From positions 241,182 to 305,181 of the forward strand of contig NZ_QVMI01000004.1 of assembly GCF_010500965.1 (NCBI RefSeq): a stretch of 64,000 nt of DNA, read 5' to 3'. The notes beneath the pieces were generated by a model. It searched no databases and was not told the DNA's origin. It saw only the letters and a list, made by a program, of their open reading frames with translations. The number at the start of each line of letters is the position of its first letter. Within the stretch, counting starts at the first letter, position 1. Of this stretch, positions 35,684-44,656 are shown piece by piece. This DNA comes from Bacteroides sp. 51. GTDB lineage: Bacteria > Bacteroidota > Bacteroidia > Bacteroidales > Bacteroidaceae. A program made the translations under genes and the position numbers.

Positions 35684-37453
35684 ATGCAAATCTCTCCCTT
35701 TTCATTCGGCCGTAAACTCTTTCTTTCAGTCACGTTACTGTTTCTAACTTTCGTGGCCATCTTTGTCATTTTTCAATATCAAAGAGAAAAAGAGTTTAAA
35801 GTAGAGTTACTGAACAGTAAGTTACAGGACTGCAACGACTGGATACACAGGGATTTAACTGAGCATAAAGAAAAAGGAACCGAATGTTCCCATCTGCCTA
35901 TTGAGCACTTTGGTTTAAAAGAACTACGGGTTACGGTGATTGATTTTGAGGGCAATGTTATCTACGATAGCTCTGAGGCGAATAATATGCAGTTAGCCAA
36001 TCACTTGTACAGACCGGAAGTTGAGCAGGCAATTAACAATGGATATGGACATGATGTCCGCCGCGTATCAGAGTCGACAGGTATAACTTATTTCTATTCT
36101 GCAACGCGCTACAATGATTATATTATCCGGACGGCCCTACCCTACGACACGGAACTGAAAGAATCACTCCGAATAGACCTGGAATATATCGGATTGGCTA
36201 TTCTGGTGGCACTCGCTCTTATTTTCATCTTTTATAAAGCAACAAACAGGCTGGGAATATCGGTTAATAATCTGCGGGAATTTGCCATTCATATAGACCG
36301 CAACGAGCCTTACGATTATAATAATATCCTGGCAACGTTCTCTAATGACGAACTTGGGGAGATATCACAGCATATTATCCAGATTTATCAGCGGCTCCAC
36401 GAAACCAAAGAAGCGTTATATATAGAACGCGAGAAACTGATTGCGCATCTTCAAACGTCGCGTGAGGGGTTGGGAGTATTTACCCGGGATAAAAAAGAGA
36501 TTCTGGTTAACTCTTTATTCTCACAGTACAGCAATATTATTTCTGACTATAATCTGGAAACAACCGAAAGTATATTCAATATACCGGAATTCGAATCCAT
36601 CACCCAGTTTATCAATAAGATACAAAGCCGCCCTACGGGAAAGGAGGAAAAGCGCATGTCCAGGTCGATAACAAAAGACGGGCGTAACTTCACCATAGAA
36701 TGCATTATCTTCCAGGACTTTAGCTTTGAGATATCCATCAATGACGTTACACAGGAGGAGGAACAGGGGCAACTGAAACGCCAGCTTACACAAAACATCG
36801 CTCACGAGCTGAAAACTCCTGTGAGTAGTATACAGGCATATCTGGAAACGATTGTTACCAATGAGAATATTTCGCCCGAAAAGGCCAGTGTATTCCTTCA
36901 ACGATGTTATGAACAGAGCAACCGTTTGAGTCGTTTGCTTCGCGATATTTCGGTACTTACCCGCATGGATGAAGCTGTAAACATGCTCGAGATGGAGAAG
37001 GTGGACATCAGTGCACTGGTCGAAAAGATTATCAACGAAGTGTCGATTGATCTGGACAAAAAGCAAATTACGGCTGTTAACTCAATCAAAAAGAATGTCC
37101 AGATACGAGGTAATTATTCATTGATTTATTCCATCTTCCGCAACCTGATGGACAACTCTATTGCCTACGCCGGGACGCATATTCAAATCACGGTCAACTG
37201 TTTCCGCGAAGATGAAAGTCTGTATTATTTCAGTTTTGCCGACACAGGGGTTGGAGTGGGGTCTGAACATATGCAACGCCTGTTCGAACGTTTCTACCGG
37301 ATAGACAAGGGACGGTCGCGCAAGCTGGGAGGCACGGGACTTGGACTGGCTATTGTAAAAAATGCCGTACTTATACATGGCGGGAACATCTCCGCTAAAA
37401 GCAACCAAGGCGGTGGACTGGAATTCATATTTACGTTGGCGAAAGACAAATGA
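35684..37453 (+). CDS. sensor histidine kinase
   Basis: 589 residues from ATG 35684 (MQISPFSFGRKLF); an upstream in-frame ATG at 35621 reads through the repeat and is rejected. Two membrane helices (~12-32 and ~165-185) flank a periplasmic sensor region with VTVIDFEGNVIYDSSEAN. A HAMP/PAS-like linker follows. The HisKA motif is IAHELKTP with H374, and the ATPase domain has NLMDNSIAYA, FADTGVGVG and GGTGLGLAIVKNAV. Its cognate regulator is immediately upstream. The signal is unknown. Confidence 0.95.
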   Translation: MQISPFSFGRKLFLSVTLLFLTFVAIFVIFQYQREKEFKVELLNSKLQDCNDWIHRDLTEHKEKGTECSHLPIEHFGLKELRVTVIDFEGNVIYDSSEANNMQLANHLYRPEVEQAINNGYGHDVRRVSESTGITYFYSATRYNDYIIRTALPYDTELKESLRIDLEYIGLAILVALALIFIFYKATNRLGISVNNLREFAIHIDRNEPYDYNNILATFSNDELGEISQHIIQIYQRLHETKEALYIEREKLIAHLQTSREGLGVFTRDKKEILVNSLFSQYSNIISDYNLETTESIFNIPEFESITQFINKIQSRPTGKEEKRMSRSITKDGRNFTIECIIFQDFSFEISINDVTQEEEQGQLKRQLTQNIAHELKTPVSSIQAYLETIVTNENISPEKASVFLQRCYEQSNRLSRLLRDISVLTRMDEAVNMLEMEKVDISALVEKIINEVSIDLDKKQITAVNSIKKNVQIRGNYSLIYSIFRNLMDNSIAYAGTHIQITVNCFREDESLYYFSFADTGVGVGSEHMQRLFERFYRIDKGRSRKLGGTGLGLAIVKNAVLIHGGNISAKSNQGGGLEFIFTLAKDK

Positions 37454-37480
37454 ATTGTTTTTGCATTGGGGGTCACTTCA

Positions 37481-37575
37481 TAACTCCACCCCCTGCCCCC
37501 GCCAGCGGGGGATACCTTGCAGAAACGCTTTGTAGCGCAGCCTATCCCCCTTCGGAGGGGGTAGGGGGAGGATTA
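37481..37575. repeat. C/G-run inverted repeat between the kinase and DUF5106 genes
   Basis: 37481-37514 and 37543-37575 are imperfect inverted copies. Each arm also folds on itself (CCCCC..GGGGG with GCCAGC or TTCGGA loops). The 28-base spacer holds GCAGAAACGCTTTGTAGCGC. It belongs to the same style of dispersed palindrome as at 41050 and 63615. Confidence 0.6.
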
Positions 37576-37644
37576 TGACACACCCTCCTACAAGTGAAAC
37601 ATTCTTTTTTCAGAGTTTTCACATAGCCTCTTCCATTTTTTTTG

Positions 37645-37652
37645 TAAGTTTG
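37645..37652 (+). promoter_or_regulatory. -7 promoter box of the DUF5106 gene
   Basis: TAAGTTTG matches TAnnTTTG, 28 bases before the ATG at 37681. Confidence 0.5.
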
Positions 37653-37680
37653 TGCCCATAACTTCACAAACAATTTTGGT

Positions 37681-38619
37681 ATGAAATTATTCTATTATTT
37701 AGCAGCCGCCCTGATTATATGCACTTCGTGTAACAGCGGCAATTCTTCAAAAGAAAAATTAGCAACAGAGGAAACACAAGAAACTCCTAAAAAGATTACC
37801 TTACCCGAAATTCCCACCATGTATACAAGCTCTGAGCAACGGGCCGACTTTTTGGTAAAACACTATTGGGACAATTTCGATTTTACGGATACCAGCTACA
37901 TACACTTGCCGGAAGTCACCGAACAGGCTTATGTAGACTTTCTGGATGTAATCAACCACTCTCCAATGGAATCGGCTTTTGAGGGCATGAAGCGCCTGAT
38001 GACCCATGCAGAGAAAGACAAAAAAGTATTCGATTATTTCGTTTCCCTTTCCGACAAGTATCTATACGATCCGAACTCTCCATTCCGCAGTGAAGAACTT
38101 TACATCGTGGTATTGGAAAAGATGATGGAAACTAATCTGCTGGACGATACGGAGAAAACGCGCCCAAATTACCGCCTGCAACTGGCGCAAAAGAATCGGC
38201 TGGGAACGAAAGCGCTTAATTTTACCTATACCATGCAATCGGGAAAACAAGGCACACTGTATGGTGTAAACACCGAATATACGCTGCTGTATATCAATAA
38301 TCCGGGGTGCAGTGCCTGTGGCGAAATAACCGAAGGCATGAGAAACTCGCAAATCATACAATACCTTCTTTCCGGGAAACGCATGACCATTCTTTGTGTC
38401 TACCCCGACGAAGACCTGGAAGAATGGAAAAAACACCAGAACGATTTCCCATCCGACTGGATTAATGGGTATGACAAGGGTACGGTGATGCGCGACAAAA
38501 ACCTGTATGACCTTAAGGCCATACCGTCCATCTACTTGTTAGATAAAAACAAGACCGTTCTGCTAAAGGATGCTACATTCACACAACTGGAGCAATATCT
38601 TAACAATAATTTATACTAA
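37681..38619 (+). CDS. DUF5106-type thioredoxin-like lipoprotein
   Basis: 312 residues. The lipobox is CTSC (Cys17). Residues ~45-165 form the helical DUF5106-like region (RADFLVKHYWDNFDFTDTSYI). Residues ~175-312 are thioredoxin-like: LLYINNPGCSACGEI carries a CxxC pair, and the cis-Pro region is LKAIPSIYLLDKNKTVLLKDA. A disulfide or redox role in the envelope is likely; the partner is not evident. It is followed by a palindrome array and then the B12 riboswitch, so it is probably a separate transcript. Confidence 0.85.
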   Translation: MKLFYYLAAALIICTSCNSGNSSKEKLATEETQETPKKITLPEIPTMYTSSEQRADFLVKHYWDNFDFTDTSYIHLPEVTEQAYVDFLDVINHSPMESAFEGMKRLMTHAEKDKKVFDYFVSLSDKYLYDPNSPFRSEELYIVVLEKMMETNLLDDTEKTRPNYRLQLAQKNRLGTKALNFTYTMQSGKQGTLYGVNTEYTLLYINNPGCSACGEITEGMRNSQIIQYLLSGKRMTILCVYPDEDLEEWKKHQNDFPSDWINGYDKGTVMRDKNLYDLKAIPSIYLLDKNKTVLLKDATFTQLEQYLNNNLY

Positions 38620-38648
38620 CCACGCTATTGCCATCGTTTTGCCAAGCC

Positions 38649-38715
38649 GTTGGCAGTACTGTGCCTATTCGTTGGCAGTGTACTGCCAACAGCTTGACAG
38701 TACACTGCCAACGGC
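38649..38715. repeat. TTGGCAGT palindrome array with 22-bp period
   Basis: Units start at 38649, 38671 and 38693. The middle one is GTTGGCAGTGTACTGCCAAC (9-bp arms, two-base centre); the flanking ones are degenerate copies. A fourth, weaker word (TTGCCAAGCC) precedes them. Confidence 0.65.
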
Positions 38716-38787
38716 TTAGCAAAACAAGGGTTATACCTCTAGTGTTTTTATTTATCCATTTCAGAGCCTTTTTCCAAATAACTTCCT

Positions 38788-38795
38788 TACCTTTG
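38788..38795 (+). promoter_or_regulatory. -7 promoter box of the B12 uptake operon
   Basis: TACCTTTG, an exact TAnnTTTG match, directly upstream of the riboswitch. Confidence 0.65.
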
Positions 38796-38802
38796 CGCCG
38801 TA

Positions 38803-38985
38803 ATGGTTCGCCCCTTCTCCGACTATACGGGAAGACGATTAAAAGGGAATCAGGTGAAAAACCTGAGCAGTCCCGCTGCTGTAAATCTCGTTCAGCGTTG
38901 TAAGCATATACCATAGCCACTGAATAAAACCGGGAAGGCGCTTTCAACGGAGATAAGCCAGAAAACCTGCCATACGGGATATTCA
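38803..38985 (+). ncRNA. cobalamin riboswitch
   Basis: The conserved core is visible: AAAAGGGAATCAGGTG, a hairpin, GCAGTCCCGCTGCTGTAA, then GCCACTG, CGGGAAGGCG and the B12 box AGCCAGAAAACCTGCC at 38956-38971. A hairpin at about 38992-39013 (TTGCTTTC / GAAAGAGCAA, with a bulge) lies just before the btuB ATG and could be the expression platform. Adenosyl- or methylcobalamin binding is expected to shut down the B12 uptake genes. Confidence 0.95.
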
Positions 38986-39021
38986 TAAACGATTGCTTTC
39001 GAGGAAAGAGCAAGAATAGCT

Positions 39022-41106
39022 ATGGGTAATAAAAACAAGAAATTTATTGGTGTATTTTTTTGTGTGTGGATAGCCGGACTACTCACCCCGGCACTGCTTT
39101 ACGCACAACAAGCCCCCGACACGATTCGTATATACGATATACCCGAAGTCACCATTTCCGAACGCTACCAAACCCAGGAAGTCAGAGCCACGGCTCCCAT
39201 ACAGGTCTTCACCAAAGAACAACTCAGTAGCCTCAACGTCCTGCAAGTTTCCGATGCAGTAAAACACTTCGCCGGAGTCACGGTAAAGGACTATGGCGGC
39301 ATTGGCGGACTTAAAACCGTATCCCTCCGAAGCCTCGGAGCCGAACATACCGCCGTTAGCTATGATGGTATTACGATAAGCGATTCGCAAACCGGACAGG
39401 TGGATATCGGACGCTTCTCGCTCGACAATGTAGACCGCCTGAGCCTCAGCAACGGACAAAGTGATAACATCTTCCAACCCGCCCGACTGTTTGCTTCGGC
39501 CGGAGTGCTGAACATACAAACGCTTACTCCGCAGTTCAGGAAAGGAAGAAACACCAACCTGAACGGGTCATTCAAAACCGGATCGTGGGGACTGGTTAAC
39601 CCTTCCCTGCTGGTCGAACAAAAGATAAACGACACTTGGGCGCTTTCGGCTAACGCCGAATGGATGTCGGCCGATGGAAGATACCCATACACCATGCACT
39701 ACGGAAACCAGAACGACAGCACCTCAAGAGAGAAACGTAAAAATACGGAAGTCAGAACCCTGCGCGCCGAAGCCGGACTGTTCGGTAATTTCTCCGACAC
39801 GGAACAATGGAGGTTCAAAGCCTACTATTACCAGGCATCCCGCGGATTACCCGGAGCGACAACGTTGTACTACGATTACGCTTCGCAATATCTGTGGGAC
39901 AAGAACACCTTCATACAAAGCCAGTATAAAAAGGAATTCAACCGGAAATGGGTATTCCAGACATCTGCCAAATGGAACTGGAATTACCAGCGCTATCTTG
40001 ATCCTGACTATAAAGGATCAACCGGAAAAACAGAAAATAAATACTACAACCAAGAGTACTACCTCTCCGCTTCTGCCCTGTACCGCATGTTGGACAACCT
40101 GTCATTCTCATTGGCCAGCGACGGAAGTATGCAAACCCTGAACGCCAGTCAGGATAACTTTGCCGCTCCCAAACGATACTCCTGGCTCACTGCCCTGGCC
40201 GGTAAATACGTCAACGAATGGCTTACCGCTTCTGTATCGCTACTGGCTACGGTCATCAACGAACACACACACTTCGGCGCAGTAGCCGGCAATCACCGCA
40301 AACTAAACCCGTACGTCAGCGCCTCATTCAAACCTTTTAAAACAGAAGAACTGCGCATCCGCGGGTATTACAAAGATATATTCAGACTGCCCACCTTCAA
40401 CGACCTGTATTATACCGAAGTTGGAAACACCGGACTAAGCCCCGAGAAAACCACCCAATACAACCTGGGAATAACCTACGGAAAGGAAATCAACCGTTTC
40501 ATTCCTTACATCTCCGCCACCGTGGATGCCTATTATAATAAGGTGGAAGATAAAATCATAGCCATCCCAACCAAGAATATATTTATATGGAGCATGGTAA
40601 ACCTGGGCGAAGTAGAAATCAAAGGTCTGGATGCTACGGCAAACATCATTCTGGAGCCATTACAAGACATCCGTCTGAATCTGTCCGGAAACTACACCTA
40701 TCAACGGGCACTGGACGTAACCGATCCCGATGGTAAAACATACAACCAGCAAATAGCCTACACCCCACGCGTATCCGGTTCGGGGCAAGCGGGAATGGAA
40801 ACACCGTGGGTCAACCTCTCCTACACCATAGTACATTCCGGCAAGCGCTATGTACTGGGGCAAAACCTGTCCGAGAACCAGTTGGCTAAGTACACCGACC
40901 ATAGCATTGCCGCCAACCGTGATTTCCAAATCAAAAACATAAAGACCAATTTGCGGGTCGAAGTGCTTAACCTACTGGACAAGAATTATGAGATTGTACG
41001 CAATTTCCCGATGCCGGGACGGTCGGTCAGGGCGACGATTACAATCAAAGCCTCACCCCGGCCCTCTCCAAAGGAGAGGGAGAAGAGAGCAGTCTACGGT
41101 TATTGA
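39022..41106 (+). CDS. btuB: TonB-dependent vitamin B12 receptor
   Basis: 694 residues. Signal peptide to ~residue 27 (LLYAQQ), plug domain ~40-150 (VTISERYQTQEVRATAPIQVFTKEQL), then a 22-strand barrel. The cobalamin riboswitch upstream and the propeller lipoprotein downstream identify the substrate. The barrel should end near GRSVRATITIK plus an aromatic residue. Instead, a dispersed palindrome enters the frame and adds ASPRPSPKEREKRAVYGY before the stop. The new end still finishes in Tyr, so barrel assembly may survive. Confidence 0.93.
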   Translation: MGNKNKKFIGVFFCVWIAGLLTPALLYAQQAPDTIRIYDIPEVTISERYQTQEVRATAPIQVFTKEQLSSLNVLQVSDAVKHFAGVTVKDYGGIGGLKTVSLRSLGAEHTAVSYDGITISDSQTGQVDIGRFSLDNVDRLSLSNGQSDNIFQPARLFASAGVLNIQTLTPQFRKGRNTNLNGSFKTGSWGLVNPSLLVEQKINDTWALSANAEWMSADGRYPYTMHYGNQNDSTSREKRKNTEVRTLRAEAGLFGNFSDTEQWRFKAYYYQASRGLPGATTLYYDYASQYLWDKNTFIQSQYKKEFNRKWVFQTSAKWNWNYQRYLDPDYKGSTGKTENKYYNQEYYLSASALYRMLDNLSFSLASDGSMQTLNASQDNFAAPKRYSWLTALAGKYVNEWLTASVSLLATVINEHTHFGAVAGNHRKLNPYVSASFKPFKTEELRIRGYYKDIFRLPTFNDLYYTEVGNTGLSPEKTTQYNLGITYGKEINRFIPYISATVDAYYNKVEDKIIAIPTKNIFIWSMVNLGEVEIKGLDATANIILEPLQDIRLNLSGNYTYQRALDVTDPDGKTYNQQIAYTPRVSGSGQAGMETPWVNLSYTIVHSGKRYVLGQNLSENQLAKYTDHSIAANRDFQIKNIKTNLRVEVLNLLDKNYEIVRNFPMPGRSVRATITIKASPRPSPKEREKRAVYGY

Positions 41107-41223
41107 AGTATTTAATAACATTCGAAAACTCCTAGAGCAACATGATGAGTTTAAATATAGGTACATACAACCAAATACCCCACACCCCTTCCCCCTCTCC
41201 TTTGGAGAGGGCTGGGGTGAGGC
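41050..41223. repeat. inverted repeat at the btuB/btuG-like junction
   Basis: 41050-41085 and 41188-41223 are 36-base inverted copies with 34 matches, each with an inner hairpin CCCTCTCC aa GGAGAGGG. The left arm encodes the btuB C-terminus; the right arm encodes the first residues of the next frame (PSPLERAG). Confidence 0.85.
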
Positions 41224-43172
41224 TGTTAGTTTTTTTATTCCTTCTTCTAATCCTCCTATCTGCTTGCGACGATATGGAAGATATCACTCCTGCTCCGAAT
41301 GACGGCAATGAAAACATCACCGAAACCGGAACCGCCGAACTCTACATTCTTTCCGAAGGACTGTTCAACCTGAACAACAGTTCCCTGGCACGCTATACGT
41401 TCAGCAACAACAAAATCGTGCCCGACTACTTCCTCAAAGTCAACCAACGCGGACTGGGAGATACCGCCAACGACATGGCCATCTATGGTTCCAAACTCTA
41501 CATCGTTGTCAACGTATCCAGCCAGGTAGAAGTCATTGACCTGCCCACCGGAAAATCCCTGAAACGCATCTCCATCCTAACCGATAACGGCAGTTCGCGC
41601 CAGCCCAGAGCCATCGCCTTCGACAAAAATAAAGCCTACGTCTGCTCATTCGACGGTACGGTAGCCCGCATAGATACCACCTCGCTCACCATCGAAGCCT
41701 ATACCACCGCAGGGCGTAACCCGGATGGTATCTGCGTGCAAAACAACAAACTCTACGTCTCCAATTCCGGCGGACTGGACCAACCCAACTACGACAATAC
41801 CGTTTCTGTTATCGACATTCCTACCTTCAAAGAAGCTAAAAAGATCACCATAGGCAATAACCCCGGCAAGATCCTGCCCGATAGATACGGAAATATATAC
41901 GTAGCCGTACGCGGCACATTATCTTCAGACGGGCAACAATATCTCGTACAGATTAACAGCCAGACAGATGAAATCTCCCAAACCATCCATGAGCCGGTAA
42001 TGAATTTTGCCATACACAATGAATTTGCTTACCTGTATAGCTACAGTTATACGACTAAACAGTCTGCTGTTAAAGTTTACGATCTCATCAACGAATCTAT
42101 TATAGAAGAGAACTTCATCAAGGATGGCACACAAATCAGCACCCCCTTCTCCATCAAAGTCAATCCATACAGCGGAAACATCTATATTTCCGATGCTTAC
42201 GATTATAAAGTGAGAGGCGATGTCCTGTGTTTTAGTCAGCAAGGGCACCTGCAATTCCGTATCAACAACATCGGAATCAACCCAAACACCATCGTATTCA
42301 GCGATAAAGCATCGCAAAGCATCATAGACGATGAACCGGAAGATCCGAATGCGCCATCGGCATACGCCACCCGCGTGTTGGAATACCTACCGGCTCCCGG
42401 ACAGTTTATAAACACCACCACCAGCGCCTACCGCAAAGGATACACCCCCGAACAAGTGCTAGCCTATGCCACCCAACAAATCAAAGATCGCTCTCTGCTT
42501 ACCTTAGGAGGATTCGGCGGATACATCATCCTGGGATTCGACCATACCATTCCCAACATCAGCGGTGCTTATGATTTCAAAATCTACGGCAATGCAAGCT
42601 ACAACAGCAGCCTTACCGGAGCCAAAGCCGGAAGTGCCGAACCCGGCATCGTCCTCGTATCCAAAGACACCAACGGCAACGGACTACCCGATGATGAATG
42701 GTACGAACTCGCAGGAAGCGAATATCATTCAAACAATATTACCCGGAATTACGAGATTACCTACTACCGCCCCGCCGCCCCACTATCAGAGATACAGTGG
42801 ACAGACAATCAAAATGCTGAAGGTACCATTCCCCGTAACTCCTTCCATGCCGACAACGAATATTATCCGGCATGGATCGCAGATAATCAAATCACGTTCA
42901 AAGGCAGTCGCCTACCCGACAATGCCACCAATCAGGATGGTGTTGGCTGGGTACAATACCCATACGCCTGGGGCTATGCAGACAATCACCCCAACAACAC
43001 CGAACTTGCCCAATTCAAAATAGACTGGGCAGTAAACAGTGATGGCACTCCCGTCTCTCTTGACGGTATTGACTTCGTCAAAATCTATACTGCCGTTAAT
43101 CAAATCTGCGGATGGCTCGGAGAATCATCCACAGAAATATCAACCATTGAAGATTTACATTTTAACAACTAA
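41142..43172 (+). CDS. BtuG-like cobalamin-binding surface lipoprotein with extra C-terminal domain
   Basis: 676 residues from ATG 41142. The lipobox LLSAC (Cys42) follows an acidic surface-export signal CDDMED. Residues ~60-425 are a seven-bladed YncE/BtuG-type beta-propeller (repeats such as GDTANDMAIYGSKLYIVVN, PDGICVQNNKLYVSNSG). Residues ~430-676 are a second beta-rich domain (GGFGGYIILGFDH, DTNGNGLPDDEWYELAGSEY) not present in the shortest BtuG proteins. BtuG-type proteins cap BtuB and capture B12 with very high affinity. The first 25 codons are repeat-derived; GTG at 41217 would give a normal signal peptide (VRLLVFLFLLLILLSAC). Confidence 0.88.
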   Translation: MMSLNIGTYNQIPHTPSPSPLERAGVRLLVFLFLLLILLSACDDMEDITPAPNDGNENITETGTAELYILSEGLFNLNNSSLARYTFSNNKIVPDYFLKVNQRGLGDTANDMAIYGSKLYIVVNVSSQVEVIDLPTGKSLKRISILTDNGSSRQPRAIAFDKNKAYVCSFDGTVARIDTTSLTIEAYTTAGRNPDGICVQNNKLYVSNSGGLDQPNYDNTVSVIDIPTFKEAKKITIGNNPGKILPDRYGNIYVAVRGTLSSDGQQYLVQINSQTDEISQTIHEPVMNFAIHNEFAYLYSYSYTTKQSAVKVYDLINESIIEENFIKDGTQISTPFSIKVNPYSGNIYISDAYDYKVRGDVLCFSQQGHLQFRINNIGINPNTIVFSDKASQSIIDDEPEDPNAPSAYATRVLEYLPAPGQFINTTTSAYRKGYTPEQVLAYATQQIKDRSLLTLGGFGGYIILGFDHTIPNISGAYDFKIYGNASYNSSLTGAKAGSAEPGIVLVSKDTNGNGLPDDEWYELAGSEYHSNNITRNYEITYYRPAAPLSEIQWTDNQNAEGTIPRNSFHADNEYYPAWIADNQITFKGSRLPDNATNQDGVGWVQYPYAWGYADNHPNNTELAQFKIDWAVNSDGTPVSLDGIDFVKIYTAVNQICGWLGESSTEISTIEDLHFNN

Positions 43173-43195
43173 TATTAATATTCAAACATTTAATT

Positions 43196-43936
43196 ATGAA
43201 AAAGTTATCAATCCTATTTTTATTACTAACAGCATTTGTATTTGTGGGGTGTAGCGACGATGATAAAGCTACACTAGTCACAAGTTTCGAAGGAAAATTA
43301 ACTAAAGCAAATAGTGAGTTTATTGCTAAAGAAGATCTTGCTTTAAATGAAAGCGGCAGCACTACTTTTCAAGATAATAACAGTGCAATAACTTTTCCAC
43401 ATGGTTATGCTAATTGGGGAACAGGATATGAATATTCATTTTCTCAATTCACTTACACTAACAAAACAGACAATTCCGCATCTAATAGTATTGCAGCAAT
43501 TACAAAAAAGGGGAAAGCTGGATCCACATACCTAACAGTAAATACTGATATGTATGCACTTCCTGCTCAATTTACGATTAATGCCCCTCAAGTATATCGC
43601 ATTAAAGGTGCATGGGTCACAAACAGTACTTGGGCATACAATAGCATGACCGTTGGTGATAACTTTGCTAAACCATTTAAAAAAGGCAGTTGGTTTAAAT
43701 TAACTGCAACCGGATATACAGCAAACGATGTTGAAACAGGCAGTACCGAAATCTATTTAGCTAATTACCAAAGCGATGAAGACAAGCCCATTACTGATTG
43801 GATATGGTTTGATATGAGTGAACTTAATGATGCCATTAAAGTTACTTTTTCTTTATCTTCTACAGATAATAATGATTATGGAATGCTTACCGCAGCTTAC
43901 TTCTGCATGGACGGCATCACCCTCGAAGAAAAATAA
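43196..43936 (+). CDS. DUF4465 lipoprotein (BtuH-like B12-binding candidate)
   Basis: 246 residues. The lipobox is FVGC (Cys19), followed by SDDDK, an acidic export signal. The body is a beta-sandwich of the DUF4465 type (SGSTTFQDNNSAITFPHGYANWGTGYEYSFSQFTYTNKTD and DWIWFDMSELNDAIKVTFSLSSTDNN). It lies 23 bases after the BtuG-like gene under the same riboswitch. Accessory surface lipoproteins of B12 loci in Bacteroidetes (BtuH) bind cobalamin, and this one is the likely counterpart. The family link is from memory and context. Confidence 0.78.
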   Translation: MKKLSILFLLLTAFVFVGCSDDDKATLVTSFEGKLTKANSEFIAKEDLALNESGSTTFQDNNSAITFPHGYANWGTGYEYSFSQFTYTNKTDNSASNSIAAITKKGKAGSTYLTVNTDMYALPAQFTINAPQVYRIKGAWVTNSTWAYNSMTVGDNFAKPFKKGSWFKLTATGYTANDVETGSTEIYLANYQSDEDKPITDWIWFDMSELNDAIKVTFSLSSTDNNDYGMLTAAYFCMDGITLEEK

Positions 43937-43986
43937 TCCACCTGTGCTCGACTGCAAAAAAATAAAATCAAAATTCACTTGCATTT

Positions 43987-44289
43987 GGGCGGTTCGCGAA
44001 CCGCCCCTACAGTAAACGATTTACCCTATCACCCCGCACGGTACCCCGGCCACTCATTTGCAGAACAATGAGTAGTCGGGGTAAATTATAGCCCCACCCC
44101 GCACGGCCTCCGGCCTAATTTGTGCAGCGTTAAACGAACAATCAGGGTGAGGCGTTAAAGGGTCTTCTGTTTGAGCGAAGCGAGTTTGAGACCCTTTAGC
44201 TTCGCCCTGACTGTGAGTAGCGTAACAAATTCAGCCTTGAACTTTTCTTTTTGCTATCTTTTTCTTTTGGTTCAAGCCAAAAGAAAAAG
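43987..44289. repeat. mosaic of four hairpins in the 43937-44348 intergenic region
   Basis: GGGCGGTTCGCGAACCGCCC (43987-44006) is a perfect palindrome. 44043-44082 pairs ACCCCGGCCACTCATT with AATGAGTAGTCGGGGT. 44142-44213 is a long imperfect hairpin around GTTTGAGCGAAGCGAGTTT. CTTTTTCTTTTGG (44258-44270) pairs perfectly with 44277-44289. No ORF is supported in this 412-base gap. Confidence 0.75.
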
Positions 44290-44348
44290 TAGACTAAACA
44301 AAAGAGTAACTTCATCTGTTTAACATATAAACATTAAACCCCAAAGTT

Positions 44349-44639
44349 ATGACTGCAAATTACGAACTCATCAACAACAAACAATTGAAACAATACGAGT
44401 TTCACATTGAAGACTATGTTCCTAAGATTGAATACATCATCAACCACGAGGAAAACGTCTACCTCACCCATACCGAAGTCCCTTACGAGTTAGGAGGCCA
44501 GGGAGTTGGTTCCCAACTCGTTGAGAAAACCCTCACAGATATAGAAGAAAGCAACATGCACGTCGTGCCCCTTTGCCCATTCGTTGCCGCCTATATCCGT
44601 AAGAACCCCGAGTGGAAAAGACTAATCGCAATCATATAA
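44349..44639 (+). CDS. YjdJ-type small GNAT N-acetyltransferase
   Basis: 96 residues, a compact GNAT (NATD1/YjdJ type): EENVYLTHTEVPYELGGQGVGSQLVEKTL holds the acetyl-CoA-binding loop (GGQGVGSQL), and VVPLCPFVAAYIRKNPEW is the characteristic end. The substrate is unknown. It sits 17 bases before an iron-sulfur mini-protein gene, the same pairing as yjdJ and yjdI in Escherichia coli, so they probably act together. Confidence 0.88.
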   Translation: MTANYELINNKQLKQYEFHIEDYVPKIEYIINHEENVYLTHTEVPYELGGQGVGSQLVEKTLTDIEESNMHVVPLCPFVAAYIRKNPEWKRLIAII

Positions 44640-44656
44640 TCTCAAAACATATAATT

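Noticed and set aside
34900-37453. Naming the two-component pair RprY/RprX
   Set aside because: The receiver and sensor sequences do not match what I recall of the Bacteroides fragilis RprY/RprX proteins; left without a symbol.
39079-39695. Antisense open frames within btuB
   Set aside because: They are shadows of the coding frame with no start context, promoter or recognisable product.
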